Assembly (NCBI RefSeq): GCF_000211835.1
Contig: NZ_AEGR01000040.1
Span: 1 to 43,900, forward strand
Source: Hylemonella gracilis ATCC 19624
GTDB taxonomy: Bacteria; Pseudomonadota; Gammaproteobacteria; Burkholderiales; Burkholderiaceae_C
Direction of reading: 5' to 3'
Length of the DNA stretch: 43,900 nt
The position numbers and the translations under genes were made by a program. The notes beneath the pieces are model-generated. The model saw only the letters and a list, made by a program, of their open reading frames with translations. It did not search any database and was not told where the DNA came from. Positions 1-7,300 of this stretch are shown in pieces; positions within the stretch are counted from its first letter, which is position 1; each line of letters begins with the position of its first letter.

Positions 1-53
1 GCGAAGGCGGCAAGACCGTCGGCGCCGGCGTCGTGGCGAAGATCATCGCGTAA
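1..53 (+). CDS. tuf: Elongation factor Tu, C-terminal fragment
   Basis: The window opens inside a gene whose last 16 codons read EGGKTVGAGVVAKIIA before TAA at 51-53. This matches the conserved C-terminus of EF-Tu (the GxTVGAGVV segment of domain 3). EF-Tu delivers aminoacyl-tRNA to the ribosome as a GTP complex. The gene lies 67 bases upstream of rpsJ on the same strand, the usual end of a str operon running into the S10 operon. Only the tail is present, so the rest of the gene and its copy number cannot be judged. A GC-rich inverted repeat (65-71 with 90-96) occupies the gap to rpsJ, without a T-run, so read-through is likely. Confidence 0.9.
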   Translation, partial: EGGKTVGAGVVAKIIA

Positions 54-120
54 TTTGGGCCTGGCCGGGCGGACTCCGCACAGGGGGCTCGCCCGGACTC
101 GATCCTGACCAGGAGCAAAC

Positions 121-435
121 ATGGCTACCAAGCAAAAAATCCGCATCCGCCTCAAGGCGTTCGACTACAAGCTGATTGACCAGTCGGCCGCCGAGATCGT
201 GGACACCGCCAAGCGCACCGGCGCCATCGTCAAGGGCCCGGTCCCGCTGCCCACGCGCATGAAGCGTTTCGACATTCTGCGTTCGCCGCACGTTAACAAG
301 ACCAGCCGCGACCAGTTCGAGATTCGCACGCACCAGCGCCTGATGGACATCGTGGACCCGACCGACAAGACGGTGGACGCGCTGATGAAGCTGGACCTCG
401 CCGCTGGCGTGGACGTCGAAATCAAGCTGCAGTAA
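121..435 (+). CDS. rpsJ: 30S ribosomal protein S10
   Basis: The 104-residue product starts [20 protein letters not shown] and has the usual S10 length. S10 sits in the head of the 30S subunit and, as NusE, also joins the transcription antitermination complex with NusB. The KGPVPLPTR and SPHVNK segments are the conserved S10 core. The start is supported by AGGAG eight bases upstream. It follows tuf on the same strand. Unlike the tight spacing further along the operon, 210 bases separate it from rplC, and that gap carries promoter-like and terminator-like signals. Confidence 0.98.
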   Translation: MATKQKIRIRLKAFDYKLIDQSAAEIVDTAKRTGAIVKGPVPLPTRMKRFDILRSPHVNKTSRDQFEIRTHQRLMDIVDPTDKTVDALMKLDLAAGVDVEIKLQ

Positions 436-485
436 GCGGCTGGTGCCGGGCTTGCCCGGCTGAAGAATGGCGATCTGGCCCGGAT

Positions 486-514
486 TTGCGGTTTTCCGCG
501 AATCCGGCTAGAAT
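486..514 (+). promoter_or_regulatory. Candidate sigma70 promoter in the rpsJ-rplC gap
   Basis: TTGCGG (486-491) and TAGAAT (509-514) are separated by 17 bases, a good sigma70 arrangement. The -35 box lies inside a strong inverted repeat (480-491 with 496-507, loop TTTT, one wobble). Initiation would fall near 521, just at a second hairpin. This would give rplC-rpsQ transcription independent of tuf-rpsJ. It is seen in sequence only; activity is inferred. Confidence 0.45.
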
Positions 515-520
515 GCCGGG

Positions 521-545
521 CTCGACCTCTTTCGGGTCGAGTTTT
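521..545 (+). terminator. Terminator or attenuator hairpin before rplC
   Basis: CTCGACC (521-527) pairs with GGTCGAG (535-541) and is followed directly by TTTTAT, the form of an intrinsic terminator. It lies about 100 bases before the rplC start. A third hairpin (579-584 with 594-599) follows it. It could end the tuf-rpsJ transcript or act as a regulated attenuator. In E. coli, L4 controls the S10 operon through a leader located before rpsJ; a comparable role here is only a hypothesis. Confidence 0.5.
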
Positions 546-645
546 ATCAACCCTCTTTCACGCTTGCTCGCAGACCATGTTTGCGAACCCCAAGCAAACG
601 TCGAAGCCAATTGAAGCGGCGACGGTGAGAGTAAAGGAGTCAAAA

Positions 646-1320
646 ATGAGTTCGAGCAATCGATTGGGGTTGCTGGGGCGCAAGGTGGGCATGATGCGTC
701 TGTTCACCGATGACGGCGATGCAGTGCCCGTCACGGTGGTCGATGTGTCCGACAACCGCGTGACCCAGGTCAAGACCCAGGACAATGATGGCTACGTCGC
801 CCTGCAGGTGACCTTCGGTTCGCGCCGTGCTTCGCGCGTGACCAAGCCGCAAGCCGGCCACCTCGCCAAGGCGGGTGTCGAAGCTGGTGAAATCATCCAG
901 GAATTCCGCGTCGCTGCTGACACCGCCGCCAAGTACCAGGCCGGTGCCAAGCTGCCCGTGACCGAGATCTTCGCCGTGGGCCAGAAGGTGGACGTGCAAG
1001 GCACTTCCATCGGCAAGGGCTTCGCCGGCACGATCAAGCGTCACAACTTCAGCTCGCAGCGTGCCTCGCACGGTAACAGCCGTTCGCACAATGTTCCGGG
1101 CTCCATCTCGATGGCCCAGGATCCGGGTCGCGTGTTCCCGGGCAAGCGCATGACGGGGCACATGGGCGACGAAACAGTCACCACCCAGAACCTCGACGTG
1201 ATCCGCATCGACGAAGCCCGTCAGCTGCTGCTGATCAAGGGCGCTGTTCCCGGCTCCGCCGGCGGTTTCGTGACCGTCCGCCCCGCTGTGAAAGTCCAAG
1301 CCAAGAAGGGAGCGAACTGA
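646..1320 (+). CDS. rplC: 50S ribosomal protein L3
   Basis: The 224-residue L3 binds 23S rRNA early in large-subunit assembly near the peptidyl transferase centre. The N-terminus [18 protein letters not shown] and the central [14 protein letters not shown] and FPGKRM segments are L3 hallmarks. The reading frame stays open upstream to 577, but the true start is taken at 646 because AAAGGAGT precedes it by five bases and the family N-terminus begins there. The stop overlaps the rplD ATG by one base, indicating translational coupling. Confidence 0.97.
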   Translation: MSSSNRLGLLGRKVGMMRLFTDDGDAVPVTVVDVSDNRVTQVKTQDNDGYVALQVTFGSRRASRVTKPQAGHLAKAGVEAGEIIQEFRVAADTAAKYQAGAKLPVTEIFAVGQKVDVQGTSIGKGFAGTIKRHNFSSQRASHGNSRSHNVPGSISMAQDPGRVFPGKRMTGHMGDETVTTQNLDVIRIDEARQLLLIKGAVPGSAGGFVTVRPAVKVQAKKGAN

Positions 1321-1940
1321 TGCAGCTCGAACTCCTGAACGAACAAGGCCAGGCCTCTTCCAAGCTGGAAGCGCCGGACACTGTGTTCGGTCGTGAATAC
1401 AACGAAGCCCTGGTTCACCAGATCGTCGTCGCCTTCCAGGCCAATGCCCGTCAAGGCACGCGCGCCCAGAAGGACCGCGCCACGGTCAAGCACTCGACCA
1501 AGAAGCCGTTCAAGCAAAAGGGCACGGGTAACGCCCGCGCCGGTATGACTTCCTCGCCCCTGTGGCGTGGGGGCGGTCGCATCTTCCCGAATTCGCCTGA
1601 AGAAAACTTCAGCCAGAAGGTCAACAAGAAGATGTACCGCGCTGGCATGGCGTCCATCTTCTCGCAGCTGGCTCGCGAAGGCCGTCTGGCCGTGGTCGAG
1701 TCGCTGAAGGTGGATTCGCCCAAGACCAAGGCGCTGGCCGCCAAGTTCAAGGCCATGAAGCTGGACTCCGTGCTCGTCATTGCCGATGAGGTCGACGAGA
1801 ACCTGTACCTGGCCTCGCGCAACCTGGCCAACGTGCTGGTGGTCGAGCCGCGCTACGCCGATCCGCTGTCGCTGGTCCACTACCGCAAGGTGCTGGTGAC
1901 CAAGGCCGCCGTGGACCAACTCAAGGAGATGTACGCATGA
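1320..1940 (+). CDS. rplD: 50S ribosomal protein L4
   Basis: L4 (206 residues) lines the peptide exit tunnel. In E. coli it also represses its own operon at the S10 leader; whether it does so here is unknown. The conserved extended loop around [12 protein letters not shown] (about residues 61-72) followed by SPLWRGGG is clear. The gene starts within the rplC stop and ends with an ATGA overlap into rplW, so the three genes are translationally coupled. The length is normal for the family. Confidence 0.97.
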   Translation: MQLELLNEQGQASSKLEAPDTVFGREYNEALVHQIVVAFQANARQGTRAQKDRATVKHSTKKPFKQKGTGNARAGMTSSPLWRGGGRIFPNSPEENFSQKVNKKMYRAGMASIFSQLAREGRLAVVESLKVDSPKTKALAAKFKAMKLDSVLVIADEVDENLYLASRNLANVLVVEPRYADPLSLVHYRKVLVTKAAVDQLKEMYA

Positions 1941-2254
1941 GCGCCGCCATCCAATTCGATGAAGGTCGCCTGATGCAAGTGCTGATCGCGCCGATCGTGT
2001 CCGAGAAGGCCACGATGGTTGCCGAGAAGAGCAATGCGGTGACGTTCAAGGTCCTGCAAAACGCCACCAAGCCCGAGATCAAGGCCGCCGTCGAGCTGCT
2101 GTTCAAGGTCGAGGTCAAGGGCGTTTCCGTGGTCAACACCAAAGGCAAGACCAAGCGCTACGGCAAGTCCGTGGGCCGCCGCGACAACGTGCGCAAGGCT
2201 TACGTCATGCTGAAGCCCGGTCAAGAGCTGAACCTGTCCGGGGAGGCCGCGTAA
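1937..2254 (+). CDS. rplW: 50S ribosomal protein L23
   Basis: L23 (105 residues) sits at the exit of the peptide tunnel and is the docking site for trigger factor and SRP. The sequence has the family start [15 protein letters not shown] and the conserved [17 protein letters not shown]-terminal segment. Its ATG overlaps the rplD stop as ATGA. It is followed two bases later by rplB. Confidence 0.97.
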   Translation: MSAAIQFDEGRLMQVLIAPIVSEKATMVAEKSNAVTFKVLQNATKPEIKAAVELLFKVEVKGVSVVNTKGKTKRYGKSVGRRDNVRKAYVMLKPGQELNLSGEAA

Positions 2255-2256
2255 TC

Positions 2257-3081
2257 ATGGCTGTCATCAAGATGAAACCGACCTCCCCCGGCCAGCGTGC
2301 CGTGGTGAAGGTCTCGCGTGATCACCTGTACAAGGGTGAAGGCTACGCGCCGCTGCTGGAGCCCCAGTTCCAGAAGTCGGGCCGCAACAACAACGGCCAC
2401 ATCACCACCCGTCACAAGGGCGGGGGTCACAAGCACCACTACCGCGTGGTCGATTTCAAGCGTGACAAGGACGGCATCCCCGCCAAGGTCGAGCGCATTG
2501 AGTACGACCCTAACCGCTCGGCTCACCTGGCGCTGCTGTGCTATGCCGACGGCGAGCGTCGCTACATCATCGCGCCGCGCGGCCTGGAAGTGGGTTCGAC
2601 CATCCTGAACGGTGCCGAAGCGCCGATCCGTGTGGGCAACACCCTGCCGATCCGCAACATTCCCGTGGGCTCCATCATCCACTGCATCGAACTGCAGGCG
2701 GGCAAGGGCGCTCAGGTCGTGCGTTCCGCGGGAGCCTCGGCCACGCTGCTGGCGCGTGAAGGAACTTACGCTCAGGTGCGCATGCGCTCGGGCGAAGTCC
2801 GCAAGATTCACATCGAATGCCGCGCCACGATTGGTCAAGTCGCGAACGAAGAGCACAGCCTGCGCCAGTTCGGCAAGGCGGGTGTCAAGCGCTGGATGGG
2901 CATTCGCCCGACCGTGCGCGGCGTCGTGATGAACCCGGTCGACCACCCGCACGGTGGTGGCGAGGGCAAGACTGGCGAAGGCCGTCATCCGGTGGACCCG
3001 TGGGGTAACCTCACGAAGGGCTACCGTACCCGCAACAACAAGCGCACGCAGACCTTCATCGTGTCGCGTCGCAAGAAGTAA
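2257..3081 (+). CDS. rplB: 50S ribosomal protein L2
   Basis: L2 (274 residues) is required for subunit association and the integrity of the peptidyl transferase centre. The start [18 protein letters not shown] and the C-terminal [18 protein letters not shown] block, holding the functionally important conserved histidine, are diagnostic. It starts two bases after the rplW stop. GGGGAGG at 2239-2245, inside the end of rplW, is the probable ribosome-binding site. Confidence 0.98.
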   Translation: MAVIKMKPTSPGQRAVVKVSRDHLYKGEGYAPLLEPQFQKSGRNNNGHITTRHKGGGHKHHYRVVDFKRDKDGIPAKVERIEYDPNRSAHLALLCYADGERRYIIAPRGLEVGSTILNGAEAPIRVGNTLPIRNIPVGSIIHCIELQAGKGAQVVRSAGASATLLAREGTYAQVRMRSGEVRKIHIECRATIGQVANEEHSLRQFGKAGVKRWMGIRPTVRGVVMNPVDHPHGGGEGKTGEGRHPVDPWGNLTKGYRTRNNKRTQTFIVSRRKK

Positions 3082-3091
3082 GAGGTAGCAA

Positions 3092-3370
3092 ATGACTCGC
3101 TCTCTCAAAAAGGGTCCGTTTGTTGACCATCACCTGCTGGCGAAGGTTGAAAAAGCCGTCGCCGTCAAGGACAAGAAGCCGATCAAGACCTGGTCGCGCC
3201 GCTCCATGGTTCTGCCCGATTTCATTGGGCTGACCATTGCCGTGCACAACGGCAAGCAGCACGTGCCGGTCTACATCACCGACCAAATGGTGGGCCACAA
3301 GCTGGGTGAGTTCGCGTTGACTCGCACCTTCAAGGGCCACCCCGCGGACAAAAAAGTCCAGAAGAAATAA
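3092..3370 (+). CDS. rpsS: 30S ribosomal protein S19
   Basis: The 92-residue S19 forms a complex with S13 in the 30S head and contacts the A-site tRNA side. Diagnostic segments are [32 protein letters not shown] and [23 protein letters not shown] precedes the ATG. It lies between rplB and rplV in the canonical order, with short gaps of 10 and 12 bases. Confidence 0.98.
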   Translation: MTRSLKKGPFVDHHLLAKVEKAVAVKDKKPIKTWSRRSMVLPDFIGLTIAVHNGKQHVPVYITDQMVGHKLGEFALTRTFKGHPADKKVQKK

Positions 3371-3382
3371 GGAGCAGCCAAC

Positions 3383-3712
3383 ATGGAAACCCGTGCAAGC
3401 CTCCGTGGCGTCCGCCTCTCCGTGGACAAGGGCCGTCTGGTCGCTGATCTGATTCGCGGCAAGAAGGTCGACCAGGCCCTCAACATTCTGCAATTCACGC
3501 AGAAGAAGGCGGCGCTGATCATCCGCAAGGTGCTGGAGTCCGCCATCGCCAACGCCGAGCACAACGACGGCGCCGACATCGACGAACTGAAGGTCAAGAC
3601 CATCTACGTCGAGCAAGGCACCACGCTCAAGCGTTTCACCGCCCGAGCCAAGGGCCGCGGCAACCGCATCAGCAAACCGACGTGCCATGTGTACGTGACG
3701 GTCGGCAACTAA
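3383..3712 (+). CDS. rplV: 50S ribosomal protein L22
   Basis: L22 (109 residues) contacts all 23S rRNA domains and its beta-hairpin lines the exit tunnel. The start [20 protein letters not shown] and the hairpin region [20 protein letters not shown] are typical. The beta-hairpin is where macrolide-resistance changes map in other bacteria; nothing unusual is apparent here. AAGGAGCAG lies just upstream of the ATG. Confidence 0.97.
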   Translation: METRASLRGVRLSVDKGRLVADLIRGKKVDQALNILQFTQKKAALIIRKVLESAIANAEHNDGADIDELKVKTIYVEQGTTLKRFTARAKGRGNRISKPTCHVYVTVGN

Positions 3713-3727
3713 TCGAGGTCTGAGGAT

Positions 3728-4618
3728 ATGGGACAGAAAATCAACCCGACCGGTTTCCGCCTTGCGGTGAGCCGCAACTGGGCCTCGCGCTGGTACGCCA
3801 GCAACCGTGATTTCGCCGGCATGCTTGCCGAAGACATCAAGGTGCGCGAGTACCTCAAGACCAAGCTGAAGAACGCCTCCGTTTCGCGCGTGCTCATCGA
3901 GCGCCCCGCCAAGAACGCCCGCATCACGATCTTCTCGGCACGTCCGGGTGTCGTGATCGGCAAGAAGGGCGAGGACATCGAGAACCTGAAGCGCGACCTG
4001 GGCAAGCAGCTGGGCGTGCCGGTGGCCGTCAACATCGAGGAAGTGCGCAAGCCCGAAATCGATGCCAAGCTGATCGCCGACAGCATCACCCAGCAGCTCG
4101 AGAAGCGCATCATGTTCCGCCGTGCGATGAAGCGCGCCATGCAGAACGCGATGCGCCTGGGCGCTCAGGGTATCAAGATCATGTCGTCGGGTCGTCTGAA
4201 CGGCATCGAAATTGCCCGTACCGAGTGGTACCGTGAAGGCCGTGTGCCGCTGCACACCCTGCGCGCGGACATCGACTACGGCACGTCCGAAGCCAAGACC
4301 ACCTACGGCGTGATCGGCGTCAAGGTGTGGGTGTACAAGGGCGACAACCTGGGCCGCAACGAGCAGCCCGCCACCACCGAGCCGCGCGCCGAGGAAGAGC
4401 GTCGCCCGCGTGGCCCGCGCCGTGATGGCGCTGGCCGTCCGGGTGCTGATCGTCCGGCCCGTGGCGGCGCACGTCGTCCCGCTGGCAGCAATGCCGCGCC
4501 CGCCGATGGAAGTGACAAACCCGCGGAGGCCGCTGACGCCGCCGCCCCGAAAACCGCCGTTAAGCGCGTCCGCAAAGCCGCGCCAGCCGCATCTGCTGAC
4601 GGTGCTCAAGGAGAATAA
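3728..4618 (+). CDS. rpsC: 30S ribosomal protein S3 with long C-terminal tail
   Basis: S3 is at the mRNA entry channel of the 30S subunit and has helicase activity together with S4 and S5. The product begins [18 protein letters not shown], and the KH domain shows [13 protein letters not shown]. At 296 residues it is about 60 residues longer than the E. coli protein (233). The excess is a C-terminal tail from about residue 218, rich in Ala, Pro, Arg, Asp and Glu, ending in [18 protein letters not shown]. The tail is low-complexity and probably disordered. The gene ends two bases before rplP. Confidence 0.97.
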   Translation: MGQKINPTGFRLAVSRNWASRWYASNRDFAGMLAEDIKVREYLKTKLKNASVSRVLIERPAKNARITIFSARPGVVIGKKGEDIENLKRDLGKQLGVPVAVNIEEVRKPEIDAKLIADSITQQLEKRIMFRRAMKRAMQNAMRLGAQGIKIMSSGRLNGIEIARTEWYREGRVPLHTLRADIDYGTSEAKTTYGVIGVKVWVYKGDNLGRNEQPATTEPRAEEERRPRGPRRDGAGRPGADRPARGGARRPAGSNAAPADGSDKPAEAADAAAPKTAVKRVRKAAPAASADGAQGE

Positions 4619-4620
4619 AG

Positions 4621-5037
4621 ATGCTGCAACCTGCTCGCAGAAAATACCGCAAGGAGCAAAAGGGCCGCAACACGGGTCTTGCCACCCGTGGCAGCTCCGT
4701 GGCCTTTGGCGACTTCGGCCTCAAGTGCGTTGAGCGCGGTCGTCTGACCGCGCGTCAGATCGAGGCGGCGCGTCGTGCCATCTCCCGCCACGTCAAGCGT
4801 GGTGGCCGGATCTGGATCCGCGTGTTCCCCGACAAACCCATCTCCCAGAAGCCTGCTGAAGTGCGCATGGGTAACGGCAAGGGCAACCCGGAGTACTACG
4901 TGGCCGAAATCCAGCCGGGCAAGATCGTGTTCGAGATCGTCGGCGTGCCCGAGGAACTCGCGCGTGAAGCCTTCCAGCTGGCCGCCGCCAAGCTGCCGTT
5001 GCGCACCACCTTTGTGGCCCGCATGATCGGCCAGTAA
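4621..5037 (+). CDS. rplP: 50S ribosomal protein L16
   Basis: L16 (138 residues) is a late-assembly protein near the A-site that helps organise helices around the peptidyl transferase centre. The start [19 protein letters not shown] and the segment [20 protein letters not shown], with its [10 protein letters not shown] continuation, are conserved. AAGGAGAATAAAG, overlapping the rpsC end, supplies the ribosome-binding site. The length is normal. Confidence 0.98.
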   Translation: MLQPARRKYRKEQKGRNTGLATRGSSVAFGDFGLKCVERGRLTARQIEAARRAISRHVKRGGRIWIRVFPDKPISQKPAEVRMGNGKGNPEYYVAEIQPGKIVFEIVGVPEELAREAFQLAAAKLPLRTTFVARMIGQ

Positions 5038-5051
5038 TCAGGAGCATCGAT

Positions 5052-5249
5052 ATGACGAAAACTGCTGATCTGCGCCAAAAGGACGTGGCCGCCCTGCAAG
5101 CCGAAGTGAAGGACCTGCAAAAGGCTCACTTCAACATGCGCATGCAAAAAGCCACGCAACAGCTCAATAACACGGCGCAAATGCGTCTGACGCGCCGTGC
5201 CGTTGCGCGCGCCAAGACGATTCTTGCCGAAAAGCAAGCGGCCAACTAA
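5052..5249 (+). CDS. rpmC: 50S ribosomal protein L29
   Basis: This 65-residue, mostly helical protein sits at the tunnel exit next to L23, where it forms part of the nascent-chain factor docking site. The family pattern is a leucine/lysine-rich helical pair with KDLQKAHFNMRMQKATQQL followed by a conserved arginine run (RLTRRAVARAKTIL). It lies 14 bases after rplP and nine before rpsQ, in the standard order. Confidence 0.96.
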   Translation: MTKTADLRQKDVAALQAEVKDLQKAHFNMRMQKATQQLNNTAQMRLTRRAVARAKTILAEKQAAN

Positions 5250-5258
5250 GGAGTGACC

Positions 5259-5528
5259 ATGACGGAAGCCAAAAAATCCCTCAAGCGCACCCTCGTTGGC
5301 AAGGTCGTCAGCGACAAGCGCGCCAAGACCGTGACCGTGCTGATCGAGCGTCGGGTGAAGCACCCGATCTACGACAAGATCGTGATCCGTTCCAGCAAGT
5401 ACCACGCCCATGACGAAAATGGCGAATACAAGCTGGGTGACGTGATCGAGATCACCGAGAGCCGTCCGCTGTCCAAGACCAAGAACTGGGTTGCGACCCG
5501 TCTGGTCGAAAAGGCTGTGGTGGTTTAA
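5259..5528 (+). CDS. rpsQ: 30S ribosomal protein S17
   Basis: S17 (89 residues) is a primary 16S rRNA binder with an OB fold. The conserved [20 protein letters not shown] and [19 protein letters not shown] segments identify it. An in-frame GTG at 5253 is possible, but ATG 5259 is preferred because AAGGAG (5248-5253) is correctly spaced for it. It is the last gene of the run: a strong intrinsic terminator follows 26 bases after the stop, so the spc operon is not continuous with it. Confidence 0.97.
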   Translation: MTEAKKSLKRTLVGKVVSDKRAKTVTVLIERRVKHPIYDKIVIRSSKYHAHDENGEYKLGDVIEITESRPLSKTKNWVATRLVEKAVVV

Positions 5529-5553
5529 GCCTCGACCGTGACCCGGTCTTGCG

Positions 5554-5580
5554 AAACGGCTCACAATGGTGGGCCGTTTT
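5554..5580 (+). terminator. Intrinsic terminator ending the S10 block
   Basis: AAACGGCTCAC (5554-5564) pairs with GTGGGCCGTTT (5569-5579) around the loop AATG, with one G-U pair, and runs into TTTT. It starts 26 bases after the rpsQ stop. Confidence 0.85.
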
Positions 5581-5674
5581 CGCTTCTGCGTGACAAGCGC
5601 CTCGCGCATGCTCAGCAAATTTCAATCTGCTGATTCACCTTCCCTGCCATTCATCCTCATCAAGGAGCACCCCC

Positions 5675-6181
5675 ATGATCAAAGTTGGAGATTCCCTGCC
5701 AGACGTGACCCTGTCGGAGTACTCCGAAGTCGAAGGCAACGGTTGCAGCATCGGACCCAATCCGGTGCCTGTCGCAAAGTCCTTGGCGGGGAAGACCATT
5801 GCTCTGTTCGCCGTGCCTGGCGCTTTCACACCCACCTGCTCGGCCAAGCATGTGCCTGGGTATGTCGAACACCACGCGGCATTCAAGGCCGCTGGCGTGG
5901 ACGAAATCTGGTGCTTGGCGGTGAATGACCCCTTCGTCATGGGTGCCTGGGCGCGTGACCAGAAGACCAATGGCAAGGTGCGCATGCTGGCCGATGGCAG
6001 TGCCGAATTCGCCAAGGCCACGGGCTTGACCTTGGACCTCACGGCGCGCGGCTTGGGCCTGCGCAGCAATCGCTATTCCATGCTGATCAAGGATGGCAAG
6101 GTGCAGACCCTCAACATCGAAGCGCCCGGCAAGTTCGAAGTCAGCGACGCGGCGACCCTGCTGGCCCAGGTCAAGGGCTGA
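5675..6181 (+). CDS. Peroxiredoxin, Prx5/redoxin family
   Basis: This 168-residue cytosolic thiol peroxidase would reduce hydrogen peroxide and organic peroxides using thioredoxin, glutaredoxin or glutathione. The peroxidatic cysteine is Cys55 in VPGAFTPTCSAKHVPGY, the Prx5 (PMP20-like) signature. The DPFVMGAWARDQ and GLRSNRYSMLIKDG segments are also typical. Other cysteines at about residues 24 and 80 could resolve the sulfenate, but that is not certain. AAGGAGCACCCCC precedes the ATG. It stands alone between two terminators and is not part of the ribosomal operon. Confidence 0.93.
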   Translation: MIKVGDSLPDVTLSEYSEVEGNGCSIGPNPVPVAKSLAGKTIALFAVPGAFTPTCSAKHVPGYVEHHAAFKAAGVDEIWCLAVNDPFVMGAWARDQKTNGKVRMLADGSAEFAKATGLTLDLTARGLGLRSNRYSMLIKDGKVQTLNIEAPGKFEVSDAATLLAQVKG

Positions 6182-6215
6182 AGCGCGAACGAGTGCAAGG
6201 CGCGTCAGCCCACAG

Positions 6216-6245
6216 AAAAAGCCATCGCCCCGCGATGGCTTTTTT
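6216..6245 (+). terminator. Intrinsic terminator after peroxiredoxin gene
   Basis: AAAAAGCCATCGC (6216-6228) and GCGATGGCTTTTT (6232-6244) form a perfect 13-bp stem with a 3-base loop and flanking A and T runs. It may work in both directions, which would also end the converging GntR gene. Confidence 0.9.
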
Positions 6246-6281
6246 CATGGCTGCTCAAGGTTCATGGTGGGAGCCTTGGTG

Positions 6282-7016
6282 TTACTTGCCGGGATGCACG
6301 CCGACCAATTTCAGCCCGGGCATCAGGTTGGCGGCCAGTTCCGGTCGTTCCGACGCGTAGTCCAGGTTCATGCGGGCAATCTCCACATGTTCCTCGCCCA
6401 GGGCCTGGGCGCGTGCGCCCTGGCCGCGTTCGATGGCCTGGACCAGGGCGTGGTGCTGGCGATGGGCCTGCTGCATCCACTGGTGGCCTTCTTCCATCGA
6501 TGACTGCATGGGCAGCATGGCGCTGGGAGCGGCGAACGGCTGCCCCATCAGGGATTCCATGCTCCGCTTCAGTGCCGCGTTGCCGCAGCCGTCCATGATG
6601 AGTCGGTGGAAGGTGTCGTTCATTTCGACATAGGCGGCATAGTCATCCAGGTCCATGCGCGCCTTGTAGACCGCTTTGTCGCCCGCGCTCAAGCAGTCGT
6701 GCAGGGCCCTGAGCAGCGGCCGGGTCGCGCCTTCCTCTGCCAGCAGGCGTGCGGCGAAGCCTTCAACCAGGCCCCGCACGCGGATCGCATCGGAGATCTC
6801 GCGCAGGGTGAAACGACGCATCTGATAGCCCCCGCCGGGCGACGGTTCGATCAGCCCTTCGTGCTCCAGGCTGCCCAGCGCGAGGCGGACCGGCGTGCGT
6901 GAGGCGCCTAGCCGCTCGGCCAGCGGGATCTCGGCCAGGCGTTCGCCCGGGACAAATTCCCCCTTGAGGATCATGTCCCGTAGCTGAACCAATACGCGCG
7001 ATTGTTGAGAGTCCAT
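6282..7016 (-). CDS. GntR-family transcriptional regulator, FCD (FadR) subfamily
   Basis: A 244-residue DNA-binding repressor or activator. Residues 1-70 form the winged helix of GntR proteins, with LRDMILKGEFVPGERLAEIPLAERLGASRTPVRLAL covering the recognition helix. The remainder is an all-helical FCD ligand domain with a plausible metal/ligand pattern (MNDTFHRLIMDGCGN and HRQHHALVQAIERG, giving spaced histidines). The frame is open 30 codons further upstream; MDSQQSRVLV is preferred because it fits the family N-terminus. It is divergent from the Rieske oxygenase gene and is the obvious candidate to control that cluster in response to the substrate. The ligand is unknown. Confidence 0.9.
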   Translation of the reverse strand: MDSQQSRVLVQLRDMILKGEFVPGERLAEIPLAERLGASRTPVRLALGSLEHEGLIEPSPGGGYQMRRFTLREISDAIRVRGLVEGFAARLLAEEGATRPLLRALHDCLSAGDKAVYKARMDLDDYAAYVEMNDTFHRLIMDGCGNAALKRSMESLMGQPFAAPSAMLPMQSSMEEGHQWMQQAHRQHHALVQAIERGQGARAQALGEEHVEIARMNLDYASERPELAANLMPGLKLVGVHPGK

Positions 7017-7096
7017 GTGGTGGCTTGTATGCACGCAGTGCGGGAATCTTAACAGCAGCCAATTTGGCATACCGAGTTGTAAATCTGGCCTAAATA

Positions 7097-7106
7097 ATGC
7101 ATGCAT
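7097..7106. promoter_or_regulatory. Palindrome ATGCATGCAT, candidate GntR site
   Basis: A perfect 10-base palindrome in the AT-rich divergent control region, 80 bases upstream of the regulator start. It shares the core TGCATGCA with the second palindrome at 7252-7265, consistent with two sites for one dimeric regulator. Binding is inferred. Confidence 0.4.
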
Positions 7107-7215
7107 AAAAACGGAGTGGTGAAATTCTGAGAGATGAATCTACCTAAATGCCCAATTAAATGGCAATAAATATCAGTGTTAACCACTAATTTTGAGGAAA
7201 ACAAGGCAACCATCC

Positions 7216-7245
7216 TTGATGAATGCCGGCTTTGGCAGAAATAAT
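7216..7245 (+). promoter_or_regulatory. Candidate promoter of the Rieske cluster
   Basis: TTGATG (7216-7221) and AATAAT (7240-7245) are 18 bases apart. The predicted transcription start coincides with the palindrome at 7252-7265, a layout expected for repression by steric block. The surrounding 7040-7250 stretch is conspicuously AT-rich compared with the coding DNA on either side. Confidence 0.4.
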
Positions 7246-7251
7246 GAATTC

Positions 7252-7265
7252 GATTGCATGCAATC
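7252..7265. promoter_or_regulatory. Palindromic operator GATTGCATGCAATC
   Basis: A perfect 14-base palindrome located 35 bases before the Rieske oxygenase start. Its ATTGCATGCAAT core resembles the ATTGTATACAAT type of sequence bound by several FadR/VanR-type GntR regulators. A half-site-like CAATC repeat (TGCAATCG) follows at 7270-7277. It is the best operator candidate in the window. Confidence 0.55.
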
Positions 7266-7300
7266 AAGTGCAATCGTCAGTCCGATTGGAGCCTTTCTTT

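Noticed and set aside
577-645. Upstream extension of rplC to ATG 577
   Set aside because: The L3 N-terminus begins at 646 with a strong ribosome-binding site; the extension overlaps the leader hairpin.
3056-4609. A 517-codon minus-strand frame across rpsS-rplV-rpsC
   Set aside because: It is a shadow of conserved ribosomal genes, with no motif or RBS.
7049-7273. A 74-codon minus-strand frame in the AT-rich control region
   Set aside because: It lies over the divergent promoters and both palindromes, and has no family resemblance.
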